Assembly (NCBI GenBank): GCA_022793195.1
Contig: JAAWCJ010000029.1
Span: 1-64,000, forward strand
Length of the DNA: 64,000 nucleotides
Direction of reading: 5' to 3'
Source of the DNA: Lachnospiraceae bacterium
GTDB taxonomy: Bacteria > Bacillota > Clostridia > Lachnospirales > Lachnospiraceae
Positions 25,017-33,976 of the stretch are shown piece after piece. The notes under the pieces are model-generated. The model did no database searches. It worked only from the letters and a program-made list of their open reading frames with translations, and was not told the DNA's origin. The position numbers were made by a program, and so were the translations under genes. Every line of letters begins with the position of its first letter. The stretch's first letter is position 1.

Positions 25017-25511
25017 TTACCTCACTTCCAGTCTTCCGTATCCTTCCACCGCGCTCACGTGTTTATATTGCGGGTTGATATGTGTCTCTTTCACTTCCGC
25101 CAAAAACATGATGTGATCCTGGACCGGCATTTCCTGAACCACTTTACATTCCAGGGCCGCATGGCTTTTCGCCACCAGCTTTACGGAAACAGTATCTGCT
25201 TCCTGAAGTTCAATTCCGAATTCTTCCGGCTTATTGATATCCCTCCCGGAACACGTACCACATTTGAAGGCTTCTTTTGCAATGCTTTCATCAGGAAGGC
25301 AGAGGCAAAATTCCCCGGTCTCTCTGATCAACTCATTTGTATATCCCCTGCTGCTCAAAAAAATAACGATGGTCGGCACCGGCTTGTTTGCCGCATGGGT
25401 CCACCAGGAGAGCGCCATAACATTGGTGGTTCCATCTTCCTTCCTGCTTGTCACCAGGGCGAAAGGGTTCGGTGAACTGGCCTTCTGAAACTTTCCGATC
25501 TCTACTGACAT
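25017..25511 (-). CDS. Flavin reductase-like protein (FMN-binding split barrel)
   Basis: The start is MSVEIGKFQKASSPNPFALV (25511) behind GCAGGAGGAATATC; the track start enters a repeat. The 164-residue product fits the flavin reductase-like family: SPNPFALVTS near the N-terminus, NVMALSWWTHAA, the FMN-contact region IVIFLSSRGYTNELI and a C-terminal VEGYGRLEV. These proteins bind FMN and act as small reductases or electron carriers in anaerobes. It follows a family III element and stands alone; the redox partner is unknown. Confidence 0.85.
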   Translation of the reverse strand: MSVEIGKFQKASSPNPFALVTSRKEDGTTNVMALSWWTHAANKPVPTIVIFLSSRGYTNELIRETGEFCLCLPDESIAKEAFKCGTCSGRDINKPEEFGIELQEADTVSVKLVAKSHAALECKVVQEMPVQDHIMFLAEVKETHINPQYKHVSAVEGYGRLEVR

Positions 25512-25543
25512 GATATTCCTCCTGCATAAACACAAAGATGGCA

Positions 25544-25779
25544 CTGCCGGAAAATTTTGATTTTTATGTCTGCCCGACGCCCCGCCTGTCCTGGGGGCTG
25601 TCCACGTTGATTTTTGGGTTTTGCTGCGCCGCCTTTTGCCGTCAGCCGTCGCTTCCATAGAAGATGGTCAGCGAGGCTGACGGTGCTATGCTCACAAAAC
25701 CTGCAAAATCTGCCTACCGGACAACCCCCCAGGACAGGCGGGGCGCCGGGCAGAGATAAACTCAAGTATTTCCCGGCAG
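25544..25779. repeat. Long inverted-repeat element, family III, copy 2
   Basis: About 236 bases. The ends are inverted repeats (CTGCCGGAAAATTTTG... and ...GTATTTCCCGGCAG, then GCCCCGCCTGTCCTGGGGG on both sides). The core matches the reverse complement of copy 1 at 19387-19640 at most positions, and several changes keep base pairing in the central stem. It lies between the end of the BMC locus and the flavin reductase gene. Confidence 0.85.
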
Positions 25780-25795
25780 CCCCATCTTATATTTT

Positions 25796-26473
25796 TTATT
25801 TGTTCATATACTCAACAACCGTCGTGATCTGATCTGCAAAGGATCCTTCTCCAAATTTCTTTTCAAAGAATGCCCCGCCGATGGTGAACGCCCAGGCGCC
25901 GGTAGCCTTCACTTCATCAAGCCTTTGGAAACTGGCTACGGAGCCGGCCAGGCACACATCTCCTCTCACATGCTTTACAAACTCCGAATTCAGTTTGACA
26001 GCGTCGCCTGTATAACGGTATCCCAGGAGATCAAAGCCTTTGAGGCCCTTCGTGTCAACCAGGTTGTTGGCCTCTTCGATCATTCCTTCAATGGTTCCTT
26101 CCAGGATACTGGGCCTTCCGCTGATCTGCCCCACAAAAGGCATATAGCCCATCCCTGCTTCTTCGGCCACCTTTTGCACAGACTCGAAATACATCGTTCC
26201 CATCAGAATATCAAACCCGCATCTGGCGCCGATCTTTGCGCCTTCCACACACTCTTCTTCTGTGTAGGCCACTACTTCCAGGAAAGTCTTCTTCCCGGCA
26301 TCCTTCATCTTCTGAACCAGAAGCTTCATCTTATCTTCCGGAAGCCCCACTTCTTTGAAGCCCCAGAACTTGGCCGGCGCATCTTTTGCGGACTCAAATA
26401 CTTCAATGGCATCCTCCACAGTCTTGTCATGCCATGTCAGCATAACGATCAATTCAGGAATTCTCTTTTCCAT
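25796..26473 (-). CDS. Uncharacterised TIM-barrel protein
   Basis: The chosen start is the second ATG (26473), nine bases after AAAGGAG; the track ATG abuts that site. The 225-residue protein has alternating strand/helix segments and phosphate-binding-type glycines near the end (CLAGSVASF, AWAFTIGGAFF), typical of small phosphate-binding barrels such as HisA or epimerase relatives. LEVVAYTEEECVEGAKIGAR and FVGQISGRPS are further landmarks. I do not recognise the family. As the last gene of the ABC/BMC operon it is probably a sugar-phosphate enzyme. Confidence 0.65.
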   Translation of the reverse strand: MEKRIPELIVMLTWHDKTVEDAIEVFESAKDAPAKFWGFKEVGLPEDKMKLLVQKMKDAGKKTFLEVVAYTEEECVEGAKIGARCGFDILMGTMYFESVQKVAEEAGMGYMPFVGQISGRPSILEGTIEGMIEEANNLVDTKGLKGFDLLGYRYTGDAVKLNSEFVKHVRGDVCLAGSVASFQRLDEVKATGAWAFTIGGAFFEKKFGEGSFADQITTVVEYMNK

Positions 26474-26520
26474 GCTTTCCATCTCCTTTGATTTTTAAAT
26501 GAAGTGTTCCGGGTTATCTT

Positions 26521-27774
26521 TTAATTTCCGGCAATGAAATCCGCCAGGGTAGCTCCCCCGTAATATTCCTCAAACATTGTTTCCACATTATCTTTTGTTA
26601 CAAAAGTATTGGTCTGGTAAATGATTCCGGGAACTTCTTCGCCGTTTAAGATATTTACCATCTGCATAAGGGCAAGCCTGGAGCCTTCAATGGCGGAATA
26701 TCCGGTGGAACCAAGAACAGAACCATTGTAAATGCCTTCCAGAATCACACGGTCATTATCCACAGAGGATAAAAGGATACCAGAATCAGAAGCAGCGATG
26801 GCCTGCATCATACCATAGGTGGCAGAAGAGAACAGTCCCCATGCCCCAAGCATATCGGGATCGGCCTGAATCTTTCCTTCCATACCGGAATAGAATTCCT
26901 CCGGAGCTTCTCCTGTGATCGCTTCAATCTTTACGTCAGGATACTCTTCAAATACACTGAAGAAACCGTATTCACGTGTCTGGGCATTGGGATGTTTGAA
27001 AGGAAGTGTCCCGTAGTAAATGTTTCCTTTCATTTCTGTGTTGGAATCCTGAAGGGCCTTTAAGAGGGCCTCCCCTGCCAGCCTTCCCTGCTCCACGGCA
27101 TCGTACATAACCACTGCATCCACATTTCCGGCATTGGGAGGTGCATCATAAGAAACTACAGGGATATTTGCTTCTTCCAGGGCATCCAGGGCGTCTTTGA
27201 TTCCGTAGAAATCGCAAGGCGAAAGAATCACTCCGTCCACACCCTGAAGAATCCACTGTTCAATGGCCTGATTCTGGACATTCTGATCCCAGTTTGCGTC
27301 GTTGACCAAAAGCTCAATACCGATCTCTTTTGCTGCAGCCTGCATACCTTCCAGATACATGGCCCCCACTTCATCGACCGTGGTATAAGCTGCAAAGCCA
27401 ATGGTATATTTCTCTTTCGGTTCCGGCAAAGGGACATCGCCGCCACCCAGCCAGTTTACGGAACCGCCCTGCTGACGTATGGTGATGTCACATTCAATGT
27501 CATACTGGGCATAATAATCATTCACATCTGAGGCCGTTCCAGCCTCCACCACATACTCAAAATTGGGGTTTTTCCCGGCAGAAGCTGCCTTTGTCTCCGC
27601 TGCTTTTGTTTCTTCTGCCTTTGTCTCCGGCGCTTTCGTCTCTGCCGCTTTCGTCTCCTTTACAGCAGGAGCCTCCGTACCGTCTGTTTTCTTCTCCTCC
27701 TCGCCTGACCCGCAGCCAACCATAGCCATCACCATCACGACACACATCAATAACGCTGACAATCGTTTCTTCAT
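26521..27774 (-). CDS. Sugar ABC transporter substrate-binding lipoprotein (first of two)
   Basis: A 417-residue lipoprotein: signal peptide with lipobox MVGC (Cys about 21), then a low-complexity linker of ETKA-like repeats (residues 35-65), then a type 1 periplasmic-binding fold (YTIGFAAYTTVDEVGAMYLE, LVNDANWDQN, QGVDGVILSPCD, VVSYDAPPN). It belongs with ribose/galactose-type binding proteins. It is encoded with its permease and ATPase and is a close paralogue of the protein at 45288-46550 at the other end of the BMC locus. Confidence 0.92.
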   Translation of the reverse strand: MKKRLSALLMCVVMVMAMVGCGSGEEEKKTDGTEAPAVKETKAAETKAPETKAEETKAAETKAASAGKNPNFEYVVEAGTASDVNDYYAQYDIECDITIRQQGGSVNWLGGGDVPLPEPKEKYTIGFAAYTTVDEVGAMYLEGMQAAAKEIGIELLVNDANWDQNVQNQAIEQWILQGVDGVILSPCDFYGIKDALDALEEANIPVVSYDAPPNAGNVDAVVMYDAVEQGRLAGEALLKALQDSNTEMKGNIYYGTLPFKHPNAQTREYGFFSVFEEYPDVKIEAITGEAPEEFYSGMEGKIQADPDMLGAWGLFSSATYGMMQAIAASDSGILLSSVDNDRVILEGIYNGSVLGSTGYSAIEGSRLALMQMVNILNGEEVPGIIYQTNTFVTKDNVETMFEEYYGGATLADFIAGN

Positions 27775-27844
27775 ACACTGCCTCCTTTTTCTGAATTAAC
27801 ACACACTTACAATATTGTTTTTAGCTTCGTTTATATAAAGCCTT

Positions 27845-28819
27845 CTAATGGTCTTTTGTAACCACTGTCCGGTCTTTCAGTACATTATCCAGGTACACTG
27901 CAAAGATAATCACAAGGCCTTTCACAAGCATCTGATGGTGGGACTGTGCCCCCAGCAGGGACATACCGCCGTTTAAGCTGCCCATAATCAGGACGCCACC
28001 AATAGTTCCCCACATGCTGCCAATACCGCCGGCAATGGCTGTCCCTCCCAGTACGGAAGCTGCGATAGCATCCATGGAAAGCGTCTCCCCCAGGTCGGAC
28101 ATACCGCCATTCATCAGGCCCGCTAAAATTAACCCGGCCAGCCCGTAGGCAAATCCTGCCAGCGCATTGACAACAATTTTATATTTATTGACATTGACGC
28201 CTGCCACCTTTGCCGCTTCCACATTTCCGCCGATACATTTTGTATAGAAGCCCAGCTTTGTCTTGTGATACAGGAAGAAACTGATCAAAAAGAAAACCAC
28301 CATGATCACCACCGGCATGGGGACAATCCCAAGCAGGGAGCCATTTCCAAAAATAAATGCAAATGTGGAATTCTTAATGGGGATGGTACGGCCGTTTGAA
28401 ATGATCATCGCAATACCACGGAAAATATTCATGGTTGCAAGCGTCACCAGGAAAGAGTTGATTCTTCCATAAATACTGACAAGCGCATTAAAGACACCGC
28501 CTGCCACAGCCATGGCCATCACAATCAGAAGCGCCGGGGCCAGTCCCACTTTGCGGTTTAAAAGCGTCCCCAGGACCACGCCTACCAGAGCCGCCATGGA
28601 ACCACCGGAAAGATCCAGCTCGCCCATCGTCATGATAAAGGTGATACCATATGCGGTAAGCGCCACATAGCTCATTCGTTTCAACATGTTCAGCACATTC
28701 TTGCTGTTCAGAAAGATTGGATTCAAACATGTAAATACAACCACCAATACAATCAGAATTAAAATTGTCCTGTATTTAATAAAGAACTGTACAAAATTGG
28801 GACGTTTTGTTGATTTCAT
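27845..28819 (-). CDS. Sugar ABC transporter permease (RbsC-like)
   Basis: A 324-residue membrane protein with about nine to ten helices, the RbsC/XylH pattern. The EAA-like cytoplasmic loop reads KCIGGNVEAAKVAGVNVNKYK, and the family-typical segment DLSGGSMAALVGVV is present. It lies between the ATPase (24 bases) and the binding protein genes and completes a CUT2-type importer for a monosaccharide or related compound. The start follows GAGGAGGGAACCAT. Confidence 0.92.
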   Translation of the reverse strand: MKSTKRPNFVQFFIKYRTILILIVLVVVFTCLNPIFLNSKNVLNMLKRMSYVALTAYGITFIMTMGELDLSGGSMAALVGVVLGTLLNRKVGLAPALLIVMAMAVAGGVFNALVSIYGRINSFLVTLATMNIFRGIAMIISNGRTIPIKNSTFAFIFGNGSLLGIVPMPVVIMVVFFLISFFLYHKTKLGFYTKCIGGNVEAAKVAGVNVNKYKIVVNALAGFAYGLAGLILAGLMNGGMSDLGETLSMDAIAASVLGGTAIAGGIGSMWGTIGGVLIMGSLNGGMSLLGAQSHHQMLVKGLVIIFAVYLDNVLKDRTVVTKDH

Positions 28820-28842
28820 ATGGTTCCCTCCTCCTCTTTGCC

Positions 28843-30339
28843 TTAAATCCCTGCAGTTGTCGCCAGGCTCATTACCAGTTCCTGACTGATTTCATCCCTG
28901 CCAATGATCCCTCTCATCAATCCGCTGTTCATGACCAGGATGTTGTCAGCTACACTGACCAACTCAGCCAGCTCAGAGGAAACCATAATAATGGATACTC
29001 CTTCTTTTACCAGACCTGCCATGATCTTATAAATTTCAGCTTTTGCACCAATATCAATCCCTCTTGTAGGTTCATCAAACAAAATGATCTTCGGCTTAAT
29101 ATCCAGCCATTTTCCCAGGGCCACTTTCTGCTGATTCCCGCCGGAAAGTGTCTGTACCGGCAAATTCATGGTGGAAATCCTGATATTTAAAGCTTCTCTC
29201 TGGCCCTGGGCCATCCTCTTTAACCCCTTAAAATCAAGAAGCCCGGCAAATTTCGTATGGCGCTTCGCGTTCAGCATACTGAGGTTATCTAAAATGGGAA
29301 GGCAAAGTACCAACCCCGTTTTCTTTCTGTCTTCCGTGACAAAAGCCATTCCCTTTTTAATTGCCTGCTCCGGGGTTGTGGGCACATATCCCTCTCCAAA
29401 CAGCCAGATTTTTCCGCCTGTCATGGGACGGACGCCGAAAAGTGTTTCCAGCACTTCCGTTCTCTTGGAGCCCACCAGTCCTCCGAAACCAAAAATCTCT
29501 CCTTTATGTACTTCAAAAGAGATGTCCTTGAATACGTCGGAACACAGATTCTCTACTTTTAGGACTACTTCCCCCAATTCCACTTCTGCTTTTGTATAAG
29601 CATCTTCAATCTTCCGGCCAACCATCATCGCAATCAGCTGTTCTTCTGTCACCGATTCATTTTTTACGGTGTCGATCTGATTTCCATCCCGCAAAATAGT
29701 GATCCTGTCGGCGATCTCTGCAATTTCCTGAAGTCTGTGTGAGATATAGATAATGGTTACGCCTTCGTCCCGCAGCTGTTTTACGATCTCCAGAAGCCTT
29801 TCCGAATCCTTGTGGGAAATCGAGGAGGTTGGCTCGTCCATGATGATCACTTTGGCACTGGCGCTTAGGGCTTTGCCGATTTCCACAATCTGCTGTTCTG
29901 CGATGGACAAGTTCCTGACCATGGCGTCCGGTGAAATATCTGACCCAAGCCTCTCCAAAACTTCTGCCGCTATCTCTCTAAACTGCTTTTCTTTCAGCAT
30001 GAAGCCTTTGAATCGCTCCTGCTTGTCAATCACGATGTTTTCCGCTACAGTCATATCCTTGCAGAGCGTAAGCTCCTGATAGATTGTATGGATTCCTGCG
30101 TCCTTAGGCTGTTTTGGGCTGGCGAACTCTTTACGGTTTCCTTCCACATAAATTTCGCCTCCCTTGTCAGGGTGGTGGTATCCGCTGATGATCTTAATCA
30201 ATGTGGATTTCCCCGCGCCATTTTCACCTAAAAGGACGTGGACCTCCCCTTTTTCAAACTGGAGATTGACTCCCCTAAGAACGTTAACACCGGAAAATGT
30301 TTTGCCAATATTCTTAAGCTCCAATATGTATTGTGCCAA
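28843..30339 (-). CDS. Sugar ABC transporter ATP-binding protein (RbsA/MglA-like)
   Basis: A tandem-ATPase of about 498 residues. The start is most likely the TTG reading LAQYILELKNIG, eight bases after GAAGGAGG; the track ATG lies upstream of that site. The first domain has Walker A GENGAGKST, NLSIAEQQIVEIGKAL and Walker B IIMDEPTSS. The second has the degenerate loop GGLVGSKRTE normal for this family, SGGNQQKVALGKWL and ILFDEPTRGID. It powers the adjacent permease. The kinase gene lies 28 bases upstream. Confidence 0.93.
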   Translation of the reverse strand: MAQYILELKNIGKTFSGVNVLRGVNLQFEKGEVHVLLGENGAGKSTLIKIISGYHHPDKGGEIYVEGNRKEFASPKQPKDAGIHTIYQELTLCKDMTVAENIVIDKQERFKGFMLKEKQFREIAAEVLERLGSDISPDAMVRNLSIAEQQIVEIGKALSASAKVIIMDEPTSSISHKDSERLLEIVKQLRDEGVTIIYISHRLQEIAEIADRITILRDGNQIDTVKNESVTEEQLIAMMVGRKIEDAYTKAEVELGEVVLKVENLCSDVFKDISFEVHKGEIFGFGGLVGSKRTEVLETLFGVRPMTGGKIWLFGEGYVPTTPEQAIKKGMAFVTEDRKKTGLVLCLPILDNLSMLNAKRHTKFAGLLDFKGLKRMAQGQREALNIRISTMNLPVQTLSGGNQQKVALGKWLDIKPKIILFDEPTRGIDIGAKAEIYKIMAGLVKEGVSIIMVSSELAELVSVADNILVMNSGLMRGIIGRDEISQELVMSLATTAGI

Positions 30340-30367
30340 CCTCTTTTCCTCCTTCTCCACTGCAATG

Positions 30368-31870
30368 TCACTGCTCTATTTCATGAATTCCATACGCCAG
30401 TTTCCTGTAGGTTTCATAGGATTTCTCAAATCTCTTTACTGCTTCCGGCACAGGTAGAAACACTTTTTCTTTGCCGTCCGTATAGTTTTTAATCTCCCCC
30501 GGATGCCCCATTGCCCCGGCGGCAACGGCTGCATATACGGCAGCCCCCATTGCTGCGCCTTCTGTGACACTGCATTTGACGATTTTCTTCCCCGTAATAT
30601 TTGCTTTCAGCTGTAGCTGCCTGTCAATGGAAGAACCGCCTCCCACTGCCCTCAGGGTATCAATGTGAATCCCTGCCTTCTCAAAGGCCTCCAGCTGCAT
30701 TTTCACTTCGTAAGCCAGACCTTCCACCAGGGCCCGGCCGATGTCATCCCTTTTGGTATCGGTGGTCAGTCCGTAAAGGGCGCCTTTTGCCCCTGCATCG
30801 AAGAAGGGATTTCCACTTCCCGAAAAATGCGGGAGGAGATACAGGCTGCCCGGTTCATCTTCCACCATGGTCCGCTGCATATATTCATAGAAATTTAGCC
30901 CCTTCTCTTTGCACATCGCATAATCATCCGGCACAATCATGTCACGATACCACCTGGTAATGCACCCTGCTGTCAGATTCACGGAAAAAGTCACATAATC
31001 TTCGTACCCCACATAACAGGGAAATGCCTGGTGGCACATTTCCATGGAAGTGTTACATTCTTTTAACGCTACAACCACGCCTTCAATCGTACCTGCGATG
31101 TCTACGGCCGTCCCCGGTTCCTTTTCATCTAATCCCGCCCCGATGGCAGAGCAGACCATGTCATGGCCGCCCACCGCAACCAGTACCGGAGCCGGGAACC
31201 CCAGTTCTTCGCACATCTCAGGAGAAAGCTTCCCGGCAATACTTCCCGACTGGGCGGCTGCCGGAAGCTGGTCCATGCGGACCGGCACTGCCTTACAGAT
31301 TTCTTCCGACCATTCCCTCCCACGGATGTCAAACAGCATGGTCCTGGAAAGTTCCGAATAACTGGCTATGGGGTCAAGCCCCATCTTCTGAATAATAAAA
31401 TCTTCAAAAGTCCCCCATCTGGCCGTCTGTTCAAAAATATCCGGCTCATTTTCTTTAATCCAAAGGATTTTTGCCAGGCTTCCGATAAAGAGTGGAGGCA
31501 TCCCGTTGATTTGATAGAAAGCTTCCTTTCCAAATTCTTCGGCAAACCGGGCAATCTCTTCTTCTCCCCGCGGGTCGAAGTCGATGATGGCGTATTTACG
31601 GTGGCAGTTTCCCTCTTTATCTAAAGGGATAATGACGTCTCCGATGGCAGATACCGCCAGTGCAGTCACCGGTTCATCCGTTTTTCCATTCACTTCCCTG
31701 ATGACCTCACGGATGTTTTCCCAGACCAGCCCCGGCTCAATTTCCATCAGTCCTCCGCCCGGGAAATGTGTCGGGTATTCCCGGTAAGCCTGGCATACGA
31801 TGGCCCAGGCTTCGTTGAAAACCACTGCTTTGCAGCCGGAGGTTCCCATATCAACACCTAAAAAACGCAT
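30368..31870 (-). CDS. FGGY-family carbohydrate kinase of the BMC locus
   Basis: A 500-residue xylulokinase/gluconokinase-like enzyme. The phosphate loop is VDMGTSGCKAVVF, the catalytic Asp lies in VAVGGHDMVCSAIG, and the adenosine loop is LRAVGGGSSIDRQLQL. It would phosphorylate the sugar brought in by the ABC importer encoded directly downstream. The aldolase gene is upstream in the same operon. Length and motifs are complete; the sugar cannot be read from sequence. It is distinct from the kinase at 15045, which uses a GDQQ active-site motif. Confidence 0.9.
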   Translation of the reverse strand: MRFLGVDMGTSGCKAVVFNEAWAIVCQAYREYPTHFPGGGLMEIEPGLVWENIREVIREVNGKTDEPVTALAVSAIGDVIIPLDKEGNCHRKYAIIDFDPRGEEEIARFAEEFGKEAFYQINGMPPLFIGSLAKILWIKENEPDIFEQTARWGTFEDFIIQKMGLDPIASYSELSRTMLFDIRGREWSEEICKAVPVRMDQLPAAAQSGSIAGKLSPEMCEELGFPAPVLVAVGGHDMVCSAIGAGLDEKEPGTAVDIAGTIEGVVVALKECNTSMEMCHQAFPCYVGYEDYVTFSVNLTAGCITRWYRDMIVPDDYAMCKEKGLNFYEYMQRTMVEDEPGSLYLLPHFSGSGNPFFDAGAKGALYGLTTDTKRDDIGRALVEGLAYEVKMQLEAFEKAGIHIDTLRAVGGGSSIDRQLQLKANITGKKIVKCSVTEGAAMGAAVYAAVAAGAMGHPGEIKNYTDGKEKVFLPVPEAVKRFEKSYETYRKLAYGIHEIEQ

Positions 31871-31911
31871 GCTTCCTCCTCCCTTCTTTCTCCTTTTCCT
31901 GATGGAAGGTA

Positions 31912-32889
31912 TTAAAGGTTCTTATCCCAGTATCCCCCAACAGAGTGGTATCCGGGGTTCAAAGCCACAAGGGACGGATACTCCGGTCCCAGATCCGTAT
32001 TGGCAGGAATCTCATCGTCAGCCTTTGACGTCCCACATTTGCCCGTACTCATAAACATCTTCATGCAATCGGCTTCCGCCCGCGTAAAACCATCCGTAAC
32101 AGACCGGATTAAATCTGGAATATCGTAATTTCCCGTATAATCCGGATGGGCTTTGATGTAATCTTTTGCCTGTTCCTTGCCCACATGACACATTTCCGTA
32201 TAGATACAAATCTTGCTGATTCCAAGCTGGATGCTTCTCTGGATATGGTCTTTCGGAATTCCTGTCCCGCCGTGAAGTGTCAGATAACAATTATAGGCCA
32301 TCAGCGCCCGCCGTATCTCCGACAACCTTCCAAAATCAAGCTTCGGAGTCCCTTTATAAAATCCATGGGCATTTCCGACGGCAACCGCCAGAATGTCAAT
32401 CCCTGTCCTGGCCACAAAATCCCTTGCCTGGTCCGGATCTGTCATGGTCTCTTTGATATCCACAAAGCTGGAACCTAATGCTCCCAGTTCCCCTTCCACG
32501 GCAGCGCCGAATTTGTGTCCCATCTCCACAGCAATCTTTGTATTTCTGACATTTTCCTCATAAGGAAGTTTGGAACCGTCGTACATCACAGAGGTAAAAC
32601 CCGCTTTGCAGGCCCTCTCCACCTGCTCCAGGTCAAGACCGTGGCTCAGATGAATCCCCACCGGCACACTTGCCTGTTTTGCCGCACGGGCTGTCACCAG
32701 CACATAATCCTCAAAATCCACATATTGTTCGATCACTCCCGGCTCCACCATCAAAATGGGGGAACCAAGTTTCTCTGCCTGCCTGATCAATGCTCCCGGC
32801 TGGTCAAGGCCATTGATGTTAAAGGCGCCAACTGCGTACTGCCTTCTTTCACAGTCCCGCAAAATATCCAATGTTTTACAAAGCGGCAT
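31912..32889 (-). CDS. Class II fructose/tagatose-bisphosphate-type aldolase with altered active site
   Basis: A 325-residue zinc aldolase of the FbaA/GatY family. Zinc-binding His residues are kept in HLSHG, VGNAHGFYKG and LTLHGGTG, with Glu in AAVEGELGALG. The proton-donor Asp of the usual HLDHG motif is Ser here. The C-terminal extension of about 45 residues is longer than in GatY. In the pathway it could cleave a phosphorylated ketose, releasing DHAP and the aldehyde fed to the BMC, but the Asp-to-Ser change makes reaction type uncertain. No encapsulation helix is evident. Confidence 0.85.
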   Translation of the reverse strand: MPLCKTLDILRDCERRQYAVGAFNINGLDQPGALIRQAEKLGSPILMVEPGVIEQYVDFEDYVLVTARAAKQASVPVGIHLSHGLDLEQVERACKAGFTSVMYDGSKLPYEENVRNTKIAVEMGHKFGAAVEGELGALGSSFVDIKETMTDPDQARDFVARTGIDILAVAVGNAHGFYKGTPKLDFGRLSEIRRALMAYNCYLTLHGGTGIPKDHIQRSIQLGISKICIYTEMCHVGKEQAKDYIKAHPDYTGNYDIPDLIRSVTDGFTRAEADCMKMFMSTGKCGTSKADDEIPANTDLGPEYPSLVALNPGYHSVGGYWDKNL

Positions 32890-32903
32890 TTTCCCTTCCC
32901 TCC

Positions 32904-33947
32904 TTATCGTCTAATCTTCTGGAACACTTCAGGGTTTACCACCGGTTTTGGCATACCGCCCGCAAAGTAAAGAAGCAAATCATTCACCAGCATGACAGAC
33001 TGCAGATAGATCACGTCGCGCCCCGCCCCCGCAATATGCGGCGTCAGGACTACATTGGGGTAGTTGAAGTATTCGTCGTCACGTTTGATGGGCTCCTGAT
33101 GGAATACATCCAGCGCCAGTCCGCCCAGTTTGCCGCTTCGCAGAGCTTCCCTTAAGGCTTCTTCCTGGACAAGCCCGGCTCTTGCATTATTAATCAGGTA
33201 TACCCCGTCTTTCATCATGTCAAACTGCTCTTTACCGATCATGCCCTTATTGGAATCCGTTACCTTCGCATGGAAGGTAATGATATCCGCATTTCGTAAA
33301 AGGTCGTTCAGTTCTGCCTTCCGGCAGTCTGCCGCTTCGATCACTTCCGCTTTCTGATAAGGGTCATATACCATGACATTCATCCCAAAGCCCAAAGCCC
33401 TTCTGGCAACCTGTTTTCCCACTGTGCCAAAGCCAATGAGCCCAATGGTCTTTCCCTCCATCTCAATCCCTTTTCTGGACTGCCAGGGACCTTCTGCGTT
33501 CATATCCCAGATGACGTCCTTGTCGCTGCCAAAATCACCGGCAGGGGCAGTGAAAACTCCCCTTCTCAGCTCTTCGTCGGCACGTGCGATCTTTCTTGTG
33601 AGCGAAAGGATTTGTCCGAAGGTAAAATCCGCCACAGGAAGGGCCTCCCTCCCGAAGGTGAAAAATACAGGAATCCCCTTCTGGGTAGCATAATCCACAT
33701 CAATATTGGCCCTGGGACCTCCCCGTATGGAAGAAATCACTTTCAGACGAGTCTGGTCAATCACCTTTTTTGTCACCTCTTCATAGCCGACAATCAGGAC
33801 ATCCGCATTTCCGATTTCCCTGATCAGTTCATCTTCTCCCAGGATTTCACTGGTATATCCCCATCCGCCCGTCCTGACGGTATGTCCCGCGGCTTTCAGA
33901 GTTTCTATTCCATCCTGCGAAAAATCCGCACAAATATAAATCTCCAA
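32904..33947 (-). CDS. D-isomer-specific 2-hydroxyacid dehydrogenase
   Basis: About 347 residues. AAGGAGG sits one base before the track ATG but seven before a TTG (33947, reading LEIYICADFSQ), so the TTG is the likelier start. The Rossmann motif IGLIGFGTVGKQVARRA, catalytic Arg in NNARAGLVQEE, Glu in DVFHQEPI and His in TPHIAGAGRD are all present, so it should be active. The phosphoglycerate-dehydrogenase-like family oxidises 2-hydroxyacids or reduces 2-oxoacids with NAD(P). It is part of the sugar-processing half of the BMC operon. Confidence 0.9.
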   Translation of the reverse strand: MEIYICADFSQDGIETLKAAGHTVRTGGWGYTSEILGEDELIREIGNADVLIVGYEEVTKKVIDQTRLKVISSIRGGPRANIDVDYATQKGIPVFFTFGREALPVADFTFGQILSLTRKIARADEELRRGVFTAPAGDFGSDKDVIWDMNAEGPWQSRKGIEMEGKTIGLIGFGTVGKQVARRALGFGMNVMVYDPYQKAEVIEAADCRKAELNDLLRNADIITFHAKVTDSNKGMIGKEQFDMMKDGVYLINNARAGLVQEEALREALRSGKLGGLALDVFHQEPIKRDDEYFNYPNVVLTPHIAGAGRDVIYLQSVMLVNDLLLYFAGGMPKPVVNPEVFQKIRR

Positions 33948-33976
33948 AATCATTCCTCCTTGAAATAAAAAACCCG

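Noticed and set aside
27560-27680. Tandem repeats in the binding-protein gene as a possible mobile or phase-variable tract
   Set aside because: The repeats encode an ETKA-type linker after the lipobox, a common feature of such lipoproteins, and keep frame.
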